The notes under the pieces: model-generated
The model's input: only the letters and a program-made list of their open reading frames with translations
Told to the model about the DNA's origin: nothing
The model's database searches: none
Assembly: GCA_023614405.1 (NCBI GenBank)
Contig: CM042691.1
Location: 178,656,927 to 178,720,926, forward strand
Length of the DNA stretch: 64,000 nt
Reading direction: 5' to 3'
From: Avena insularis
Taxonomy: Eukaryota; Streptophyta; Magnoliopsida; Poales; Poaceae
Position numbers and translations under genes: made by a program
In this document: in pieces, positions 11,640 to 33,414 of the stretch
Numbering within the stretch: position 1 is the stretch's first letter
Layout of the letters: the number at the start of each line of letters is the position of its first letter

Positions 11640-12420
11640 GTATATTAATTAAAGTTGATTTTTGTCATCTTGCTGAGTTGTTTTTCATTACACTTAAGTT
11701 TTACACCGATGATTTTAAACTAAGTCGTCTTTTGTCAACCCCTCAGTTGTATACTGATTCTAAATAAGTTGTTTTATACAACATACTTAGGTTATTTCTA
11801 TCATTTAATCTAAGTTTTTTTTTGCTTCTAGTCAAATTCCCCCCAAGTAGTGTATTGATTTCATTAAGTTGCTTTTTTGCCATATCACTAAGTTGTTTTT
11901 CATGGAAATTAAGTTGTACACTGATGAATTTAAACTCAGTTTCTTTTTGTCATTCCATGAGTTGTATACTGATTCTAATAAGTTGTTTTATCTAGGATAC
12001 TTTAGTTGTTTCCATCATTTAATATAAGATTGGACTTATAATCAAACCCCCCTAGTAGTATACTGATTTTATTAAGTTGTTTTTTGCCTCTCACTAAGTC
12101 GTTTTAATGGAAATTAAGTTGTACACCGACGATTTCAAACTAAATTGCTTTTTGTCATCCCTGAAGTTGTATACTGATTCTAGTTAAGTTGTTTCATCTA
12201 GAATATTTAAGTTGTTTCTATCATTTAATCTAAGTTTTGACTTAATAAAATCCCTCCTAAGTAATATACTTATTTACTTAAATTGCTTTTGGCCATCTCA
12301 CTAAGTTGTTTTTCATGAAAATTAAGTTGTACACCGAATATTTTAAACTAAGTTGCTTTTTTCATCCCCTGGGTTGTATACTGATTCTAATTTTTGTTTT
12401 ATTTGGCATATATACTTATT
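11640..12420. repeat. Diverged tandem array, unit about 208 bp, rich in AAGTTGT words
   Basis: About four units can be aligned by eye using the anchor TACACCGATGATTTTAAACT and its variants at about 11702, 11917, 12122 and 12330, spacings of 215, 205 and 208 bp. Each unit also repeats GTTGTATACTGATTCTA and several AAGTTGTTTT words. The units differ by many substitutions and small indels, so the array is old. No coding frame spans it. Confidence 0.8.
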
Positions 12421-12739
12421 CATGGTGATCCTAATCCTTGGAGGGGATTACTCATTGCTCAATTGTCTACCGATCTGTGAAGGCACCTATCCACTCATGG
12501 TGATTCTGGGAGGAAGAAGGGGACATATGCGTATAGATGGGAGGAAGAACGGAAGGGAAGGGACCTGGTAGTGCAAGCACGTGCTGGTGGGTGCAATTTT
12601 CTATGCAGTAGCTCCGCGCGAAGCACCTCTCGTCATTGGAGGGATTTTCCCAATGAGGTTCATTTGATCGGACTTACTTTCCATATCTGTGTAGTGTGCT
12701 CCTTTGGACTATGGTCCAACTATTTTGACCTAGAGATGC

Positions 12740-13160
12740 TTGTTTCTTATTAAGTTGTACATCGAGAGATTAAGATGTTGTATTTTTTTGTGACTAGGCA
12801 ATCATTAACATGTTTAAGTTGCTTAGACCATTTATTTTGGTTACTTACTGTCCATTTATTAAGTTGGTTCTGCCCATGTAAAGTAGTTACTTGCTCTTCC
12901 TTAGACATTACCGTTTCTTATTATGTTGTTGTACATCCAGGGAGTAAGTTGTTGTATGTTTTGTCATCTGACGAGGTAATCATCAACATGTTTAAGTTGT
13001 GTAGCCCGTTTAATTAGGTTGCCTACTGTCCATTTATTAAGTTGTTTATGCCCATCTAATGTAGTTACTTGTTCTTCCTTATTAAGTTGTATATATAGAT
13101 AGGGTTAGGTTCTTTGTGTGTTTTTGCCTCTGATCGTGCTCTCATCATATGCTTAAGTTT
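12740..13160. repeat. Second diverged tandem array, unit about 180 bp
   Basis: Two full units and a partial third share TTACTGTCCATTTATTAAGTTG, TAGTTACTTG and TCTTCCTTA words about 180 bp apart (for example near 12847 and 13026). The unit differs from that of the array at 11640-12420 but uses the same AAGTTGT vocabulary. Confidence 0.7.
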
Positions 13161-13349
13161 TTTTGCATGCACTTTGGACGTCGGGAACAAAAGGATCTCC
13201 TCATGGGCTCCATGTCAAACAGGTTTGGTGAAATGTGAAGTCATTATTTTCAAATTATGGTGCTAGGTACTGTAATAAAAAGTGGTTATGTTTCAGGACT
13301 TTTCACAATAGACATTCTAAGTGCATGTTTTGCTTCTTCATTTTGTATA

Positions 13350-13784
13350 TGATCAAAAGTTAAAAGAAGATTTTTTGAAAATATCATTGGATGTGGTCCG
13401 CAATAAGGAGTTGATTGGGGTATTCAATATTTCGGATTCTTGCCGAACTGGATCAGCTGTAGCCATCAAGGAGTTGAGATCACTGAGCATCAAGTTTGTG
13501 TTGCTTACTAGCGACAATACTGCCACTTCCGCATTTGCATGGAACCAGGTAAATGATTTTTCTGAGAATATGTTCACCATCTTATTGTCGTGTCCTTTCT
13601 TTAATTTATCTAGTGGATATAAGTACAATCGATTCTAATGTTGCTGCTTCTGTTACGTTTCTGGCAGCTGAGAAGAAGCCTCCTTGCTGAAGTTCACTCT
13701 GAACTTCTGCTAGAAAACGAAGTGACAATTGTTGATGCAAAAGATGGTCCTATGCTGATGATTGGCGGTGGCATGAGAAGTTGA
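13350..13784 (+). pseudogene. Fragment of a heavy-metal P1B-type ATPase gene (HMA-like), two exons, degraded
   Basis: The first exon (up to 13548) encodes LIGVFNISDSCRTG, then AIKELRSLSIKFVLLTSDN. This resembles the stretch of Zn/Cd-transporting P1B ATPases leading into the P-domain, where the family has a conserved TGD(N) motif; here it reads TSDN. A GT donor follows CAG at 13549. A matching acceptor CAG ends at 13667, and the second exon continues in frame with SLLAEVHSELLLE and then MLMIGGGM, where the family has the GDGxND hinge motif. A TGA at 13782-13784 ends it. The loss of both signature motifs, the retained intron and the absence of the rest of the gene point to a captured or truncated genomic fragment, not a working transporter. 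A pseudogene of a broader HAD-type ATPase is the main alternative. Confidence 0.65.
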
Positions 13785-14125
13785 TTTGGGTTTGTTATTG
13801 CCGCATGTCTTGGGACATCTGAATCCAAGTGGCTGCATCTATTGTTGTCTTTGTTGCATGAACCTGGGATTATGTGAAATATATCAAAGTTGCTGCAGAT
13901 TTATTGTTTTGTTGCACGCACCTCGGACTACAGAATATGTCCAAAGTTGATGCCTTTTATTCTCTGGGTGTGTTCTAAAATCCATAAGTTGCTCCAAGTT
14001 TTCCTTGGGTTGTTGCATGATCTTGGCTTCTCCCGTTGGATCTAAACCAGAGCTTATTTGAACTAAGATTTCATGAGTGACGGAGAAGGGAAGGGGCCAA
14101 GGAAAGGGTGTGTGGTTAACTTTTA
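13785..14125. other. AT-rich stretch with scattered AAGTTGCTGC words
   Basis: Continues the AAGTTG/TTGTTGCATG vocabulary of the arrays upstream. No gene is recognised. Confidence 0.4.
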
Positions 14126-14299
14126 CTCCCTCCGTTTCAAAAATATAAGATGTTTTAGCTTTGTGAAGCAAATGTATCTAGACTACTTTTAGTAGTATGT
14201 AGGTTCACTCAGGTTTGAAGTAAATCTGCACACTAAAATAAGTATAGATATATTTTTTTTTACAAACCTAAAATATCTTTTATTTAGAAACGGAGGGAG
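14126..14299. mobile_element. Stowaway MITE
   Basis: Inverted termini CTCCCTCCGTTTC and GAAACGGAGGGAG enclose 174 bp and are flanked by TA on both sides (14124-14125 and 14300-14301). This is the canonical Tc1/mariner-derived Stowaway structure of grasses. Confidence 0.95.
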
Positions 14300-14301
14300 T
14301 A

Positions 14302-15590
14302 GCTGATTTTTGCCCTGATTTTTCCAAGTGGTGATCAGTCAAGGAACTATATGTGTATCAATGGCGATCTTGGAGGAGGAGAAAAGGGTACGCCACGGTG
14401 CAAGCAACAACTGACCAGCCAAGCACCAGATGGAAACCAGGAAGGGCATAAACTGCATGGTGTACCTGCGTGTGCTGGTCGGGAGGCTAATTTGCTGATA
14501 CCCGCGCGTGATGAGACAGATGAGACAACACTCCGAAAGTAGAAAATACGGGGCAGCCGGACTTTTCTCATTGGGCGAGTGCTCAATCGGACTAACAAAC
14601 CCGCGGTTGCTCCCTAGATGCTTCCATTAAAAATCTCGTTATTTCTATATAGCCAAAACGACTAAATAATGGCAAGCGTTTCCACCTTAAACAAAGTCCC
14701 TCGTGATGTCGTTCATGCAAATGGGCCTCAACCCTCTTGTTGTCGTTCATGCAAAATAATTTTATGTTTCTAAAGTATGTATAAAAGTCCAAACTATCAG
14801 CTAAGGCAAGAAATAAGATGAGAGGAGAAACTTGCACGGTGTTGTATTGACAGATTGAGCATCATTAGATTTTGCACAGGGAGGGTACAAGTATAATAAT
14901 GCATCCATGTATGAACAAACCTCAAAGTTTCTGGATCAAATCAGCAAAGAAAGAGCGCTGATCTGACAGACAACCCTCGCGCGTGCCGTCCACGCATTAT
15001 GGGCGGATAGCGGGTGTCTCAATGCACCATGTGTACGTCGTCCTGGCATGTTCCTTCGGACGCGCTCCGGCGGCAGCGTGCCTCATCATCAGGCGGCAGC
15101 GCGAGCATGAGGAAGTAGGCGTTAAACGCGGCGCGTCGGCGGGCGAGCGCGAGGACCTTGGAGTCGCGGTCACGGAAGTCACGACGTCCTTGTGCGTTTG
15201 TCGACCAGCGGCCACGCAGCCTAGCAAGGTCGCGTGTCACCTGATTTGGGCATCACCATCACCGTCGCGAGGGCCTTGATGTCGTCCGGCACAGCGATGT
15301 CTTCCAGCGCGTCCTTGTCCCCGACCGAGGTGGAGATCCGGATTAAAGGTACCTGGCGTGCTCAACAACTCTTAGCTTCTAGCTTCCCTAAAATCTGCCA
15401 CGGAGCAGCGCCGTCCTATCTCTGTGAAGCCAGATCCCAGAAACCAGCCCAATCTCTTCACAAAACTTGGAGCACCTCTTTTGGGAATTTCAGAAAGAAA
15501 AATGATACCATTTCCGGGGATTGCACGCAATTATCCCCTGGGTTCGCTTACGCTGTACGTCTCGTGGCCGGGTGTCCGCGCAGTTCATTT
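14302..15590. other. Anonymous stretch with a GC-rich gene-like piece
   Basis: No intact gene is seen. The part 14980-15370 is GC-rich and on the minus strand gives runs such as LEDIAVPDDIKALATV and LALARRRAAFNAYFLM in different frames. This suggests a decayed exon of a gene I cannot identify. Confidence 0.3.
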
Positions 15591-16090
15591 TTTCCTTTTT
15601 CCTATGTCTTATCTTCTTCCTAGCAGCACGCGAGCCCGGCCTCCAACCCCCGCCGCCCACAGCTCCTGCAGCTCACGCGCCTTGCGCCGCTCGCCGCTGC
15701 AGCGCGTGTCGCCCGGCGTGTCCTGACCTTACTCGACTACCGTGTGCTCCCCTCGCCGGAATGCGGCGCCGCCGCGACGGATTTCGCCGCCGCCACCACG
15801 ATGCCATGGGGGATTCTACGTCGCCGTCGTGTTATGGACTTCCCCTGGGACTGCGCGCCTCCGAGCCACCGCGTCCAGCTCAGGCCGCTAGAGCCTTGCC
15901 TCCGCTGCCACGCGCCTTGAAACCTGCCGCCACAACCAGCTAGATCCCATCAGAGGCACCCGACGACACGAAGACCACGACGGTGGTGCTTCCTATTGTC
16001 GTTGGAGATGGACTTCATAGTGGAGGTGCTCCTGTGGGTGGAGCGGCCATGGCTGTTGTGAGCACGACGCGGTAACACGCATCCATGTCC
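15590..16090. other. GC-rich block preceding the first TTTGCTACA array
   Basis: Plus-strand frames are rich in proline, arginine and alanine. There is no known domain. A similar block precedes the second TTTGCTACA array (32880-33410), so it is probably part of the same repeat family. Confidence 0.35.
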
Positions 16091-16099
16091 TTCATGACG

Positions 16100-16650
16100 G
16101 CAATGCTACATAGGTGTCTGACTGTTGCTACCACAGTCTAATCACTTGCTACTCTAGTTGTTCGATGTCGCTGCTTTTATGTCTGTCTTTTGTTTTTTGC
16201 TACGAGCGTTTTGCTACCTTAGCATATTATTTTTGCTATTATTCATATATTTTTTGCTACTTTTGTATAATTTTTTTGCTACAATCAATCTCTACGGTTT
16301 TGCTACGAGGTCTTCGGCTAGAGTCTCCGACGCTGTCTCCGGCAATGTCCCCTTTTGCTATATTAGAAAAAATATTTTGCTACAACCGTTTTGTGGTTTT
16401 ACTACATTAGTGTAAATTTTTAGCTACAAGGCCTCCGGCGACGTTATTTCAGACGAGAGTCTCTGGCGATGTCAGTTTTTCTACATTAGGATATTTTTTT
16501 GCTATAAAATCGCCGGCGAGGTCTTCGGCGAACTCTCCGACAAGGTCCATTCTATTTATTCTTTTTCTAAGACGAACCTTTTTTGCTATATGTAGCAAAA
16601 AACGAGACTATTTATAACAAAAATAGGTATGTTTATAGCAAAAGTGAAAT
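16100..16650 (+). repeat. TTTGCTACA word array, copy 1
   Basis: The words TTTTGCTAC(A/G) recur about ten times, interspersed with GGTCTCCGGCGA-like words. Near the end a near-perfect inverted repeat (TTTTTTGCTATA then TGTAGCAAAAAA, 16579-16602) flips the word orientation, and the tail carries TAGCAAAA words instead. The array is homologous in layout to 33415-33850. I cannot assign it to a named superfamily. Confidence 0.75.
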
Positions 16651-17080
16651 TTAATGTCTTTTTGAAGCAGCCGAAGAACCCATAAGATTTTGAAGAATTA
16701 TCTTTCGAGGGGGCGCGTATTACGACCCTTCTCGGAACAACAAATCGTGCAGCAGCCCAAAAATTCCTCTATCTCTATCATCTCGCTCCGATCCAAACAT
16801 CAACTTCCCGACCTGGAAGGGACCAAGGACACCGACGGCACCCACCACCTCGTTGTGGCCCATGCCATCCTCGGAGTCGCCCCGCCAGTCCGTTGTTGCT
16901 GCTCCACCGGAACGATGGGATGCGTCACCTGCCGTCCGGCAGTGCTCTTTTTACCATTTTTGGTGCAGCATGATGCACTATGCTTTGGCGGTGCAGGAGT
17001 AAGCCGTAGGGTACCTCAAATCAGGCTACTAGTCTGCTGGATGGAAGGAATCAGTGGCGATATGGTGGGAGGCTAGAGAT

Positions 17081-17158
17081 TTCCGTGCGTCATTGGGGAA
17101 GATCTTACTAGTTGGCTCCTTCCGTGCGTCATTGGTGAAGATCTTACTAGTTGGCTCC
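17081..17158. repeat. Tandem duplication, 39 bp x 2
   Basis: The unit starting TTCCGTGCGTCATTGG and ending AGTTGGCTCC occurs twice head to tail with one mismatch, immediately left of the Harbinger element. Confidence 0.9.
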
Positions 17159-17164
17159 AGTTGT

Positions 17165-19230
17165 CAGCGGGACCTCCACTCGTTGAACGTTTCCGGTCTG
17201 AAATCCGACGCTATTTAGCATTGGATAGAGCTAGTTTTTGGTTAGGAACGGTTTCCCACTCGTGTTAATAGGACGAGTTTCTATGTCGGCGTGTTTTCGT
17301 CTAAATTCGGCTCAAATTCGAGCTGTTTTCGACATAGTTTGGTATATTATATATAAGCACTATTCGGTATAGTTCGGCATAAATTTATACATAGTTCGGC
17401 ATGAAATTAAACATAGTTTGACATACAATGAAAATACAACATATTACACCCTAGTTTTGCCAGTTCATGCTCAGCATCTACGTGTTGCCCCTGCGTATCC
17501 ATAGATGCTCAATCAGATCATCATGCAGTTGTTGATGCACTACCGGGTCTTGGATCTCCTGACGCATGGCGATGAAGGCAGTCTAAGTTGGCGGCACCTA
17601 GTGATCAGGCTCTGCAAAAGATCACTTTCTATAGTATGGCTCGTTCTGCTCGACCAAACTCACTAGGTCCTTTCTCTCATCTTTAATGATCATGTTATGC
17701 AAGATCACACAACAATTCATCATTTCTCACATCTGATCTTTCGACCAGATCATAGCAGGGAATCGGACAACTGCAAATATTTGTTGAAGCACACCAAATG
17801 TCTGCTCCACGTCCTTCATACAAGCTTCTTGTTCCTTGGCAAACTGAACATGTTTAGGGAGTATCAGGTTTGAGAGTCTTCACAAATGTTGGCCATCTTG
17901 GATAAATGTCATATGCAAGATAGTATTCCTTGTTGTAGTGGTGCCCGTTGATCTCAAAGTCCATAGGGGGAGCATGACCCTTAACAAGCTTTGCAAAGAC
18001 ATTTGAGGAGATTGATGTCGTTGTTCGATCCTGTCATGCCAAAAAGGGAGTGCTAGATCCAAATATCATGTGTAGAAACTGCCTCGACTATCACAGTGCA
18101 ACCTCCTTTATGGCCTTTATACATTCTTTGTCAAACAAATGAACAGTTCCTCCACTGCCAATGCATGTAGTCTATGCTTCCAAACATCCCAGAAAATCCT
18201 CTACTTTTATTGACTGCGAGGATACGAGCAGTGTCTTCATCAATGGGTGTTCTCAAGTATTGTGTCCCAAACACTGCAATCACTGTCCTGCAGAACCTGT
18301 ACAAGCAATCGATGGCGGTGGACTCGGCCATGCGGAAATAGTCATAGGCAATGTGACTCGGCGCTCCGTACGCAAGCAACCTCATTGTCACTATGCACTT
18401 CTGCAGTGAGGAAAACCCAACCATGCAGGTGCAGTCCTTCTTGCATACGAAATATGGGTCAAACTCCCGGATGGCATGCACGATCTTGAGGAAGAGCCTC
18501 TGGCTCATCCTGAAATGGCGTCAAAACACGGCCTCTTCGTGCAGCAGCTCGTCAGCGAAGTAGTCAGTGTACAACATGCAGTAGCCATCCATCCTCTACC
18601 TCGTTTTGCACTTCCGGCGACCCTTCGCCGATCCTCCACGCTTCGGCGTTGTAGTCTGCATGTATAGCCGGGCCATAGAGGCGAGGATATGCATGTTCTC
18701 TGCATCTTCGGCAGCTGCGGCGTTCTCTTCCTCTAGCAACACGGCGAACATCTCCTCACCGTCGGAGTCCATGACCAAACGGGCAAAACGCCAAACACTT
18801 GGCGGGCGAGGTGACGGGACCTCGGAGTGTAGACGAGCTACGACGAAGGACGGGCGGCGAAAGGTGGCCTAGGCCGATGGTAGAGGGTGAGGTGACGTCG
18901 GCTGACCTATCTACCGGCGTGATTTCGGCTTGGCATGGTAGAGTTTCGTCGGCGCGGTCATGGCGACAGGGGCAGCTGGGAAAAGCTCTTAACCGTGGGA
19001 GAGGCGGGTGGTAGTGGGAAATGGGGTTGTCTCGCCGACATGGTAGCCCACCCACGTTTTCGCTTTGTCCGGCGTTCCCAATGGCCCGGGATCGTCCTAG
19101 GAACGCCAGATGAAAGTTGGGCCAAATTCGAACCAAATCCGTGTCCTGGGAACACGACTGGGCAAAAAATCGTCCGGATTTAAAAAAAACGGCCTAGGAA
19201 CACCGTCCTGGGAACTCGAGTGGAGATGCT
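17165..19230 (-). mobile_element. PIF/Harbinger transposon with decayed transposase
   Basis: The right end is sharp: reverse complemented it starts GAGCATCTCCACTCG, next to TTA (19231-19233), the usual Harbinger target. The left end keeps CTCCACTCG near 17181 but is eroded, so that boundary is approximate. Between them lies a minus-strand Harbinger transposase remnant. Confidence 0.78.
17478..18778 (-). pseudogene. PIF/Harbinger DDE transposase remnant (HARBI1-like nuclease)
   Basis: Reading from 18778 the frames give an acidic N-terminus (DSDGEEMFAVLLEE). The longest continuous piece (18131-18508) carries SQRLFLKIVHAI, YFVCKKDCT, GFSSLQKCIVTMRLLAYG and FSGMFGSIDYMHWQW. The aspartate of GSID is the first of the catalytic triad. 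Further pieces in other frames carry GSNNDINLL (second aspartate, near 18010), [16 protein letters not shown] and DVEQTFGVLQ (catalytic glutamate, near 17800), then NCCVILHNMII and a C-terminal RRGNT followed by a stop at 17478-17480. At least several frameshifts and stops separate the pieces, so no functional protein can be made. Confidence 0.88.
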
Positions 19231-19276
19231 CTTAGGCTGGGCTGGCAATTTCCCCACGACGGACCAATTAGTAGGT

Positions 19277-20340
19277 TAGAGCATCTCTAACCCTTAAAAC
19301 GTCCAAATCAGAAAAATAACCTCCAGTTTCTGGTTTCGGCCGAGAAAACTGGTCAAACGAGAAACCACAAACCACCCCGATCCAAAAAAAATTAAGGGGG
19401 CCAAAAAAACACCCTCGACCCGTAGATACCCAGGTTTCTCCTTCGAACCGAGCTCGACCTGTAGCTGACCCGTATCGATGGAAACCCTTGGCGGGACGGA
19501 TATTTCAGCTTGTTCCCTCCCTTCCGCGTCCAACCGTTGTCGCCCCCGCCGGCTACCGTCGTCGATTTAGGCCTCGGCAGACGAATTCCTCCCGCCGCGA
19601 AGGCCACCGTCACTCAACGACCATGTTCCAACCCACATTCTGATAGAAAGTGATTCGCGACGGAGATCTAGCTCGGGAGGGAAAAATAGCCATGGATACA
19701 AACTTTTCTACTCAATTGATTCAAGAATTAGTTCAAGATCCTAGAACAAGCTATGATACGTAATTCCTAGTCCACTATTTCACTTCCGCTCCCGTCGTCC
19801 TCCCCCCCCCCCCCCCCCCTCCCTCGCGCCGGCATCCTCCTCCTCATCGGACTCCACGATTTCAGCATTGTTCGCCACACATAGGAGCTCTTCGCAACGA
19901 GCCGCATCGATGACAGTGTACTTGGTGTGGCTAAGGGACGGCCCAGAATCGCTCCTTCCTTCCTCCGCCTTCTGTTCCTTAAATAACCCTCATCCGCAAC
20001 GACACGCCTGTTCCCCGCCAACTCGAATCCGGTTGGAAGCGGCGCCACTAGCACCAACGCATAGCTGATTCACGAGCCAGGGGTAACCATCGCGCACGGC
20101 AGCACGACAACGTCGAAGTGTGCGAACATCACCGCCTCGTAGAAGTTGAGCGTCAGCGCCTCCATGGCAGCATGGTGGAGAGTGGAGAGGGAGAGGATGG
20201 GGAAGGAGCTGTTCCGCCCTGACCCAAGCGGAGGGAAAACCTCATTTTTCTCAGCCTTCTGGACCGGGTTTTCTAGACCAGGCTTTCTAGACCGAAGATA
20301 TAAGGGGTCTCATAGGTGAAGCCATGCCAAACTTTCCCTG
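19277..20340. mobile_element. Possible second Harbinger-like element
   Basis: The left end TTAGAGCATCTCTAACCC (from 19274) is the common grass Harbinger/Tourist terminus. About 1 kb downstream, GGTTTTCTAGACCAGG and AAGGGGTCTCAT loosely mirror the start, but I find no clean right terminus. The interior is GC-rich and contains an 18-base C run (19802-19819). The right boundary is a guess. Confidence 0.4.
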
Positions 20341-20648
20341 CTCCAACAGCAACGCTGGAGTCGCCCCGGGAAGCAGGATCTACAGATTTATGCAAAGGTA
20401 GACAGTTGCCAAACACGACCTTAGTGTAACATAATTCATCATGGTCAGTATTATATCTATAAACGATGGGTGATGAGACTTCTTAAAACTTACACATGCT
20501 TTTCAGTATTTCCCAAAAAAAATTGTCTGGCTGGAAACCTGTCACGATTTAAGACACATGGGCAAAAGAATAATATAACGGAAATTTTCTTACAACTCAA
20601 CCTATGAACCTGGTAAAGTTAAATAGCAAATCAACTTAATGCATCTCC
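20341..20648 (-). other. Downstream of SEC23 stop, probable 3' UTR
   Basis: No other gene is visible. The AT-rich part just below the stop codon is likely 3' UTR on the minus strand. I do not see a decisive poly(A) signal. Confidence 0.4.
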
Positions 20649-31311
<10,663 letters not shown>

Positions 31312-31652
31312 GCTTGAGTGCGGCGAGCAGCTGTCGGAGAAGAGAGGGGAGCGGGTGGATCGGAGAGGAGAGAGGGAGAGGTGGTGGAGCTGCGCCTGCG
31401 GGTTGTTTCCTGGTTTCTGTTCTCTGTTTGGTCGGGTTTTCCCTTTTTCTGAGAATCGTCAGGGTTTTCTAATATGCGTGCGTTTTTTCCAAGGAAAAAC
31501 GTTTTCCCGGCGATCGATCCCCCGGGTCGCTCTTGTCCCGCGAACCCGTGTGTTCTTCCGCTTCCTATTTCCCGCATCTACCTTTGCCATAGACTTACAA
31601 CGGACCTTTTAAAAGGGTCAAACCCGTATAATAACCGTCGGAATACGGATTT
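31312..31652 (-). promoter_or_regulatory. SEC23 5' UTR and proximal promoter region
   Basis: About 340 bp separate the SEC23 ATG from the nearest transposon-derived sequence. The first 80 bases are purine-rich on the plus strand, that is CT-rich in transcript sense, like many plant 5' UTRs. I see no unambiguous TATA box and cannot place the transcription start. Confidence 0.45.
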
Positions 31653-32866
31653 GAGCTCCACCCGGCCGTCTAGCAGGCCCGTAAAAACGGCCCCCGCTCT
31701 GATTTTTGTTGTTTTCGGTTATGGGGCGGGCCTTCGCCTTCTACTTGTGCGGGGTGGGAGCGGGAATAGAAGGCCAAATCAGTATCCTCCCCTCCACTGC
31801 GCACGAACGGTTTCAGCGAAACCCAACCGCCGTCGCCGCTCGATCTCCTCCGCCCCGCCCTTCCCGGCAACGTCGCGGCCAGATCCCGCTGCCATGGATC
31901 CTCCGCAAGGGCCACACGCCGGTGCATCTCAACGCATGGTGGTTGATGTCCCCGTCGGAGGTCCGCCTAACGCCGTGACGTGTAGCCATGATCTCCGCCA
32001 CCATCCCGTCGAAGAGGAAGAGGATTCCAAAGCAATTCTTCGAAGCCCCTTCGGTGATCCGCAGCTCCCGCCAAGAAAGCGAGATGAAGACGGCGGCCGA
32101 GGTGAGGTGCTCCATGACCTAAGGTGAAGACAAGCGGTCGGTAGCATCGACCTCGCGCCTCCACGTCTTCAAGGCCACGGCCCTCCTCCTCTCTCGTCAC
32201 GATGCGATGCAGCCGCGCCACCCACCATGGACGTAGACAAGGTGTTCGATGTTGAGTCCACAACATCATACATGGACATGCTCAATGAATCCGCGGTGGA
32301 TTTGGACGCCGGCATCGATGCGTTCGATGGGGAGTGCAACGTCGAAGAGATTGATGACGAGGAGGAGGATGAGGGTGACGAGGAGGAGGTGGTTGAGGTT
32401 GATCTGGCGGAGGAGAGGGATATCATGATGATGCGCACCGACATGGGCGAGATCGGTGGCGTGGTGGAAGGAGACCAAGGCGGACATCATGGCGAGGAAG
32501 AAGGTTACGTGAAGCTCGTCGCAAGTGCTCAAGGTGAGTCTCCGGCGAGTGGTGGCGCTGCTGGCGATAGACTCGTTGATGGTTGATCACATTTGGGAAC
32601 TTCCGTGGCTTGAACATTGCCTATGATCGCGTTGTGATGTTAAAAACTATGAATTATGCATCACATATTTTGGATGTGCTATGTTTGATCTGAAATTGTT
32701 GTGCAAATTGTTGTCTAAAACCCTGTTTTGAGGGGTCGAAAACTCGGACGAGCTAGCAGAACCCGTATCTCCACCCCGTAAAACAGAATATGGGGCGAAA
32801 AGTGAATACAGGGCCTCTACTCGCGTTTTAAGGGGCGAAAATATACGGGGCCTGTTAGACATGCTC
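31653..32866. mobile_element. PIF/Harbinger-derived non-autonomous element upstream of SEC23
   Basis: The right end, reverse complemented, is GAGCATGTCTAACAGGCCCC next to TTA (32867-32869). On the left, GTCTAGCAGGCCCGTA at about 31669 matches it, preceded by GAGC at 31653, so the left end is eroded. No DDE transposase is inside. The interior includes an acidic ORF at 32227-32586. Confidence 0.6.
32227..32586 (+). pseudogene. Acidic ORF, probable N-terminal remnant of a Harbinger ORF1 (Myb/SANT-type partner protein)
   Basis: The 119-residue frame starts MDVDKVFDVESTTSYMDMLN and becomes strongly acidic (EEEDEGDEEEVVEVD). In grass Harbinger elements an acidic region of this kind precedes the Myb-like domain of the DNA-binding partner of the transposase. 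That domain is not present here. The assignment rests on recalled family character and on the surrounding Harbinger termini, so it is tentative. Confidence 0.4.
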
Positions 32867-32869
32867 TTA

Positions 32870-33414
32870 GCCGAGCACCAATCGCCTATGAATCACGCCG
32901 ACGTAACACCGAAGGATATCGCCGCCGCACCCTACATCTCTCACGGCCATCCTCCCCCTGCTGTTTCCTGGTGCGGCCTCCGGCGACCCCTCCCCCTGCC
33001 CCAACTCCTCCATGGACATGAGCACCACGCTCCGACGACGGCAGATGCCTGCCCATGGGGCCCGTTTGGCCGGAGCACCCTTTCCCTACCTGCTACCTCT
33101 CCGGCGAGGTCGCACGTCCTAGGACACCGACGAGCTCTTCCTTTCCTGCTACTGCAAGCTCCTCTCCAACGTCGGACGCCCTGGAACGCGCCGCCGCGAC
33201 CTCACCGGATATCCGCACGGCCACAGCCTCGCGCCATCCCCGTCCTGCCTCACCTCTGGTGGCCTTCTTCAATCGGAAATCGCTTGGGGCTGCGTATCCA
33301 TGGCGAGGTTGGAGCTGGGATCCATGGAGAGGTCGCCCCTATATGGAGAGAATCAATCGGAAGTCGCTTTTTCTACGAGCTCTCCAGCGAGATCTTCGTC
33401 GAGGTCTCGAAGTT
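32870..33414. other. GC-rich block preceding the second TTTGCTACA array
   Basis: Plus-strand frames (32861-33430, 33055-33840) are rich in proline, arginine and serine, with no domain recognised. Its position mirrors 15590-16090. Confidence 0.35.

Noticed and set aside
11640..13160. CRISPR-like array
   Set aside because: Regular repeats are present, but the genome is a plant, units are 180-215 bp and diverged, and there are no short repeats with unique spacers.
19802..19819. Run of 18 C
   Set aside because: Simple homopolymer, also prone to sequencing error; no biological meaning claimed.
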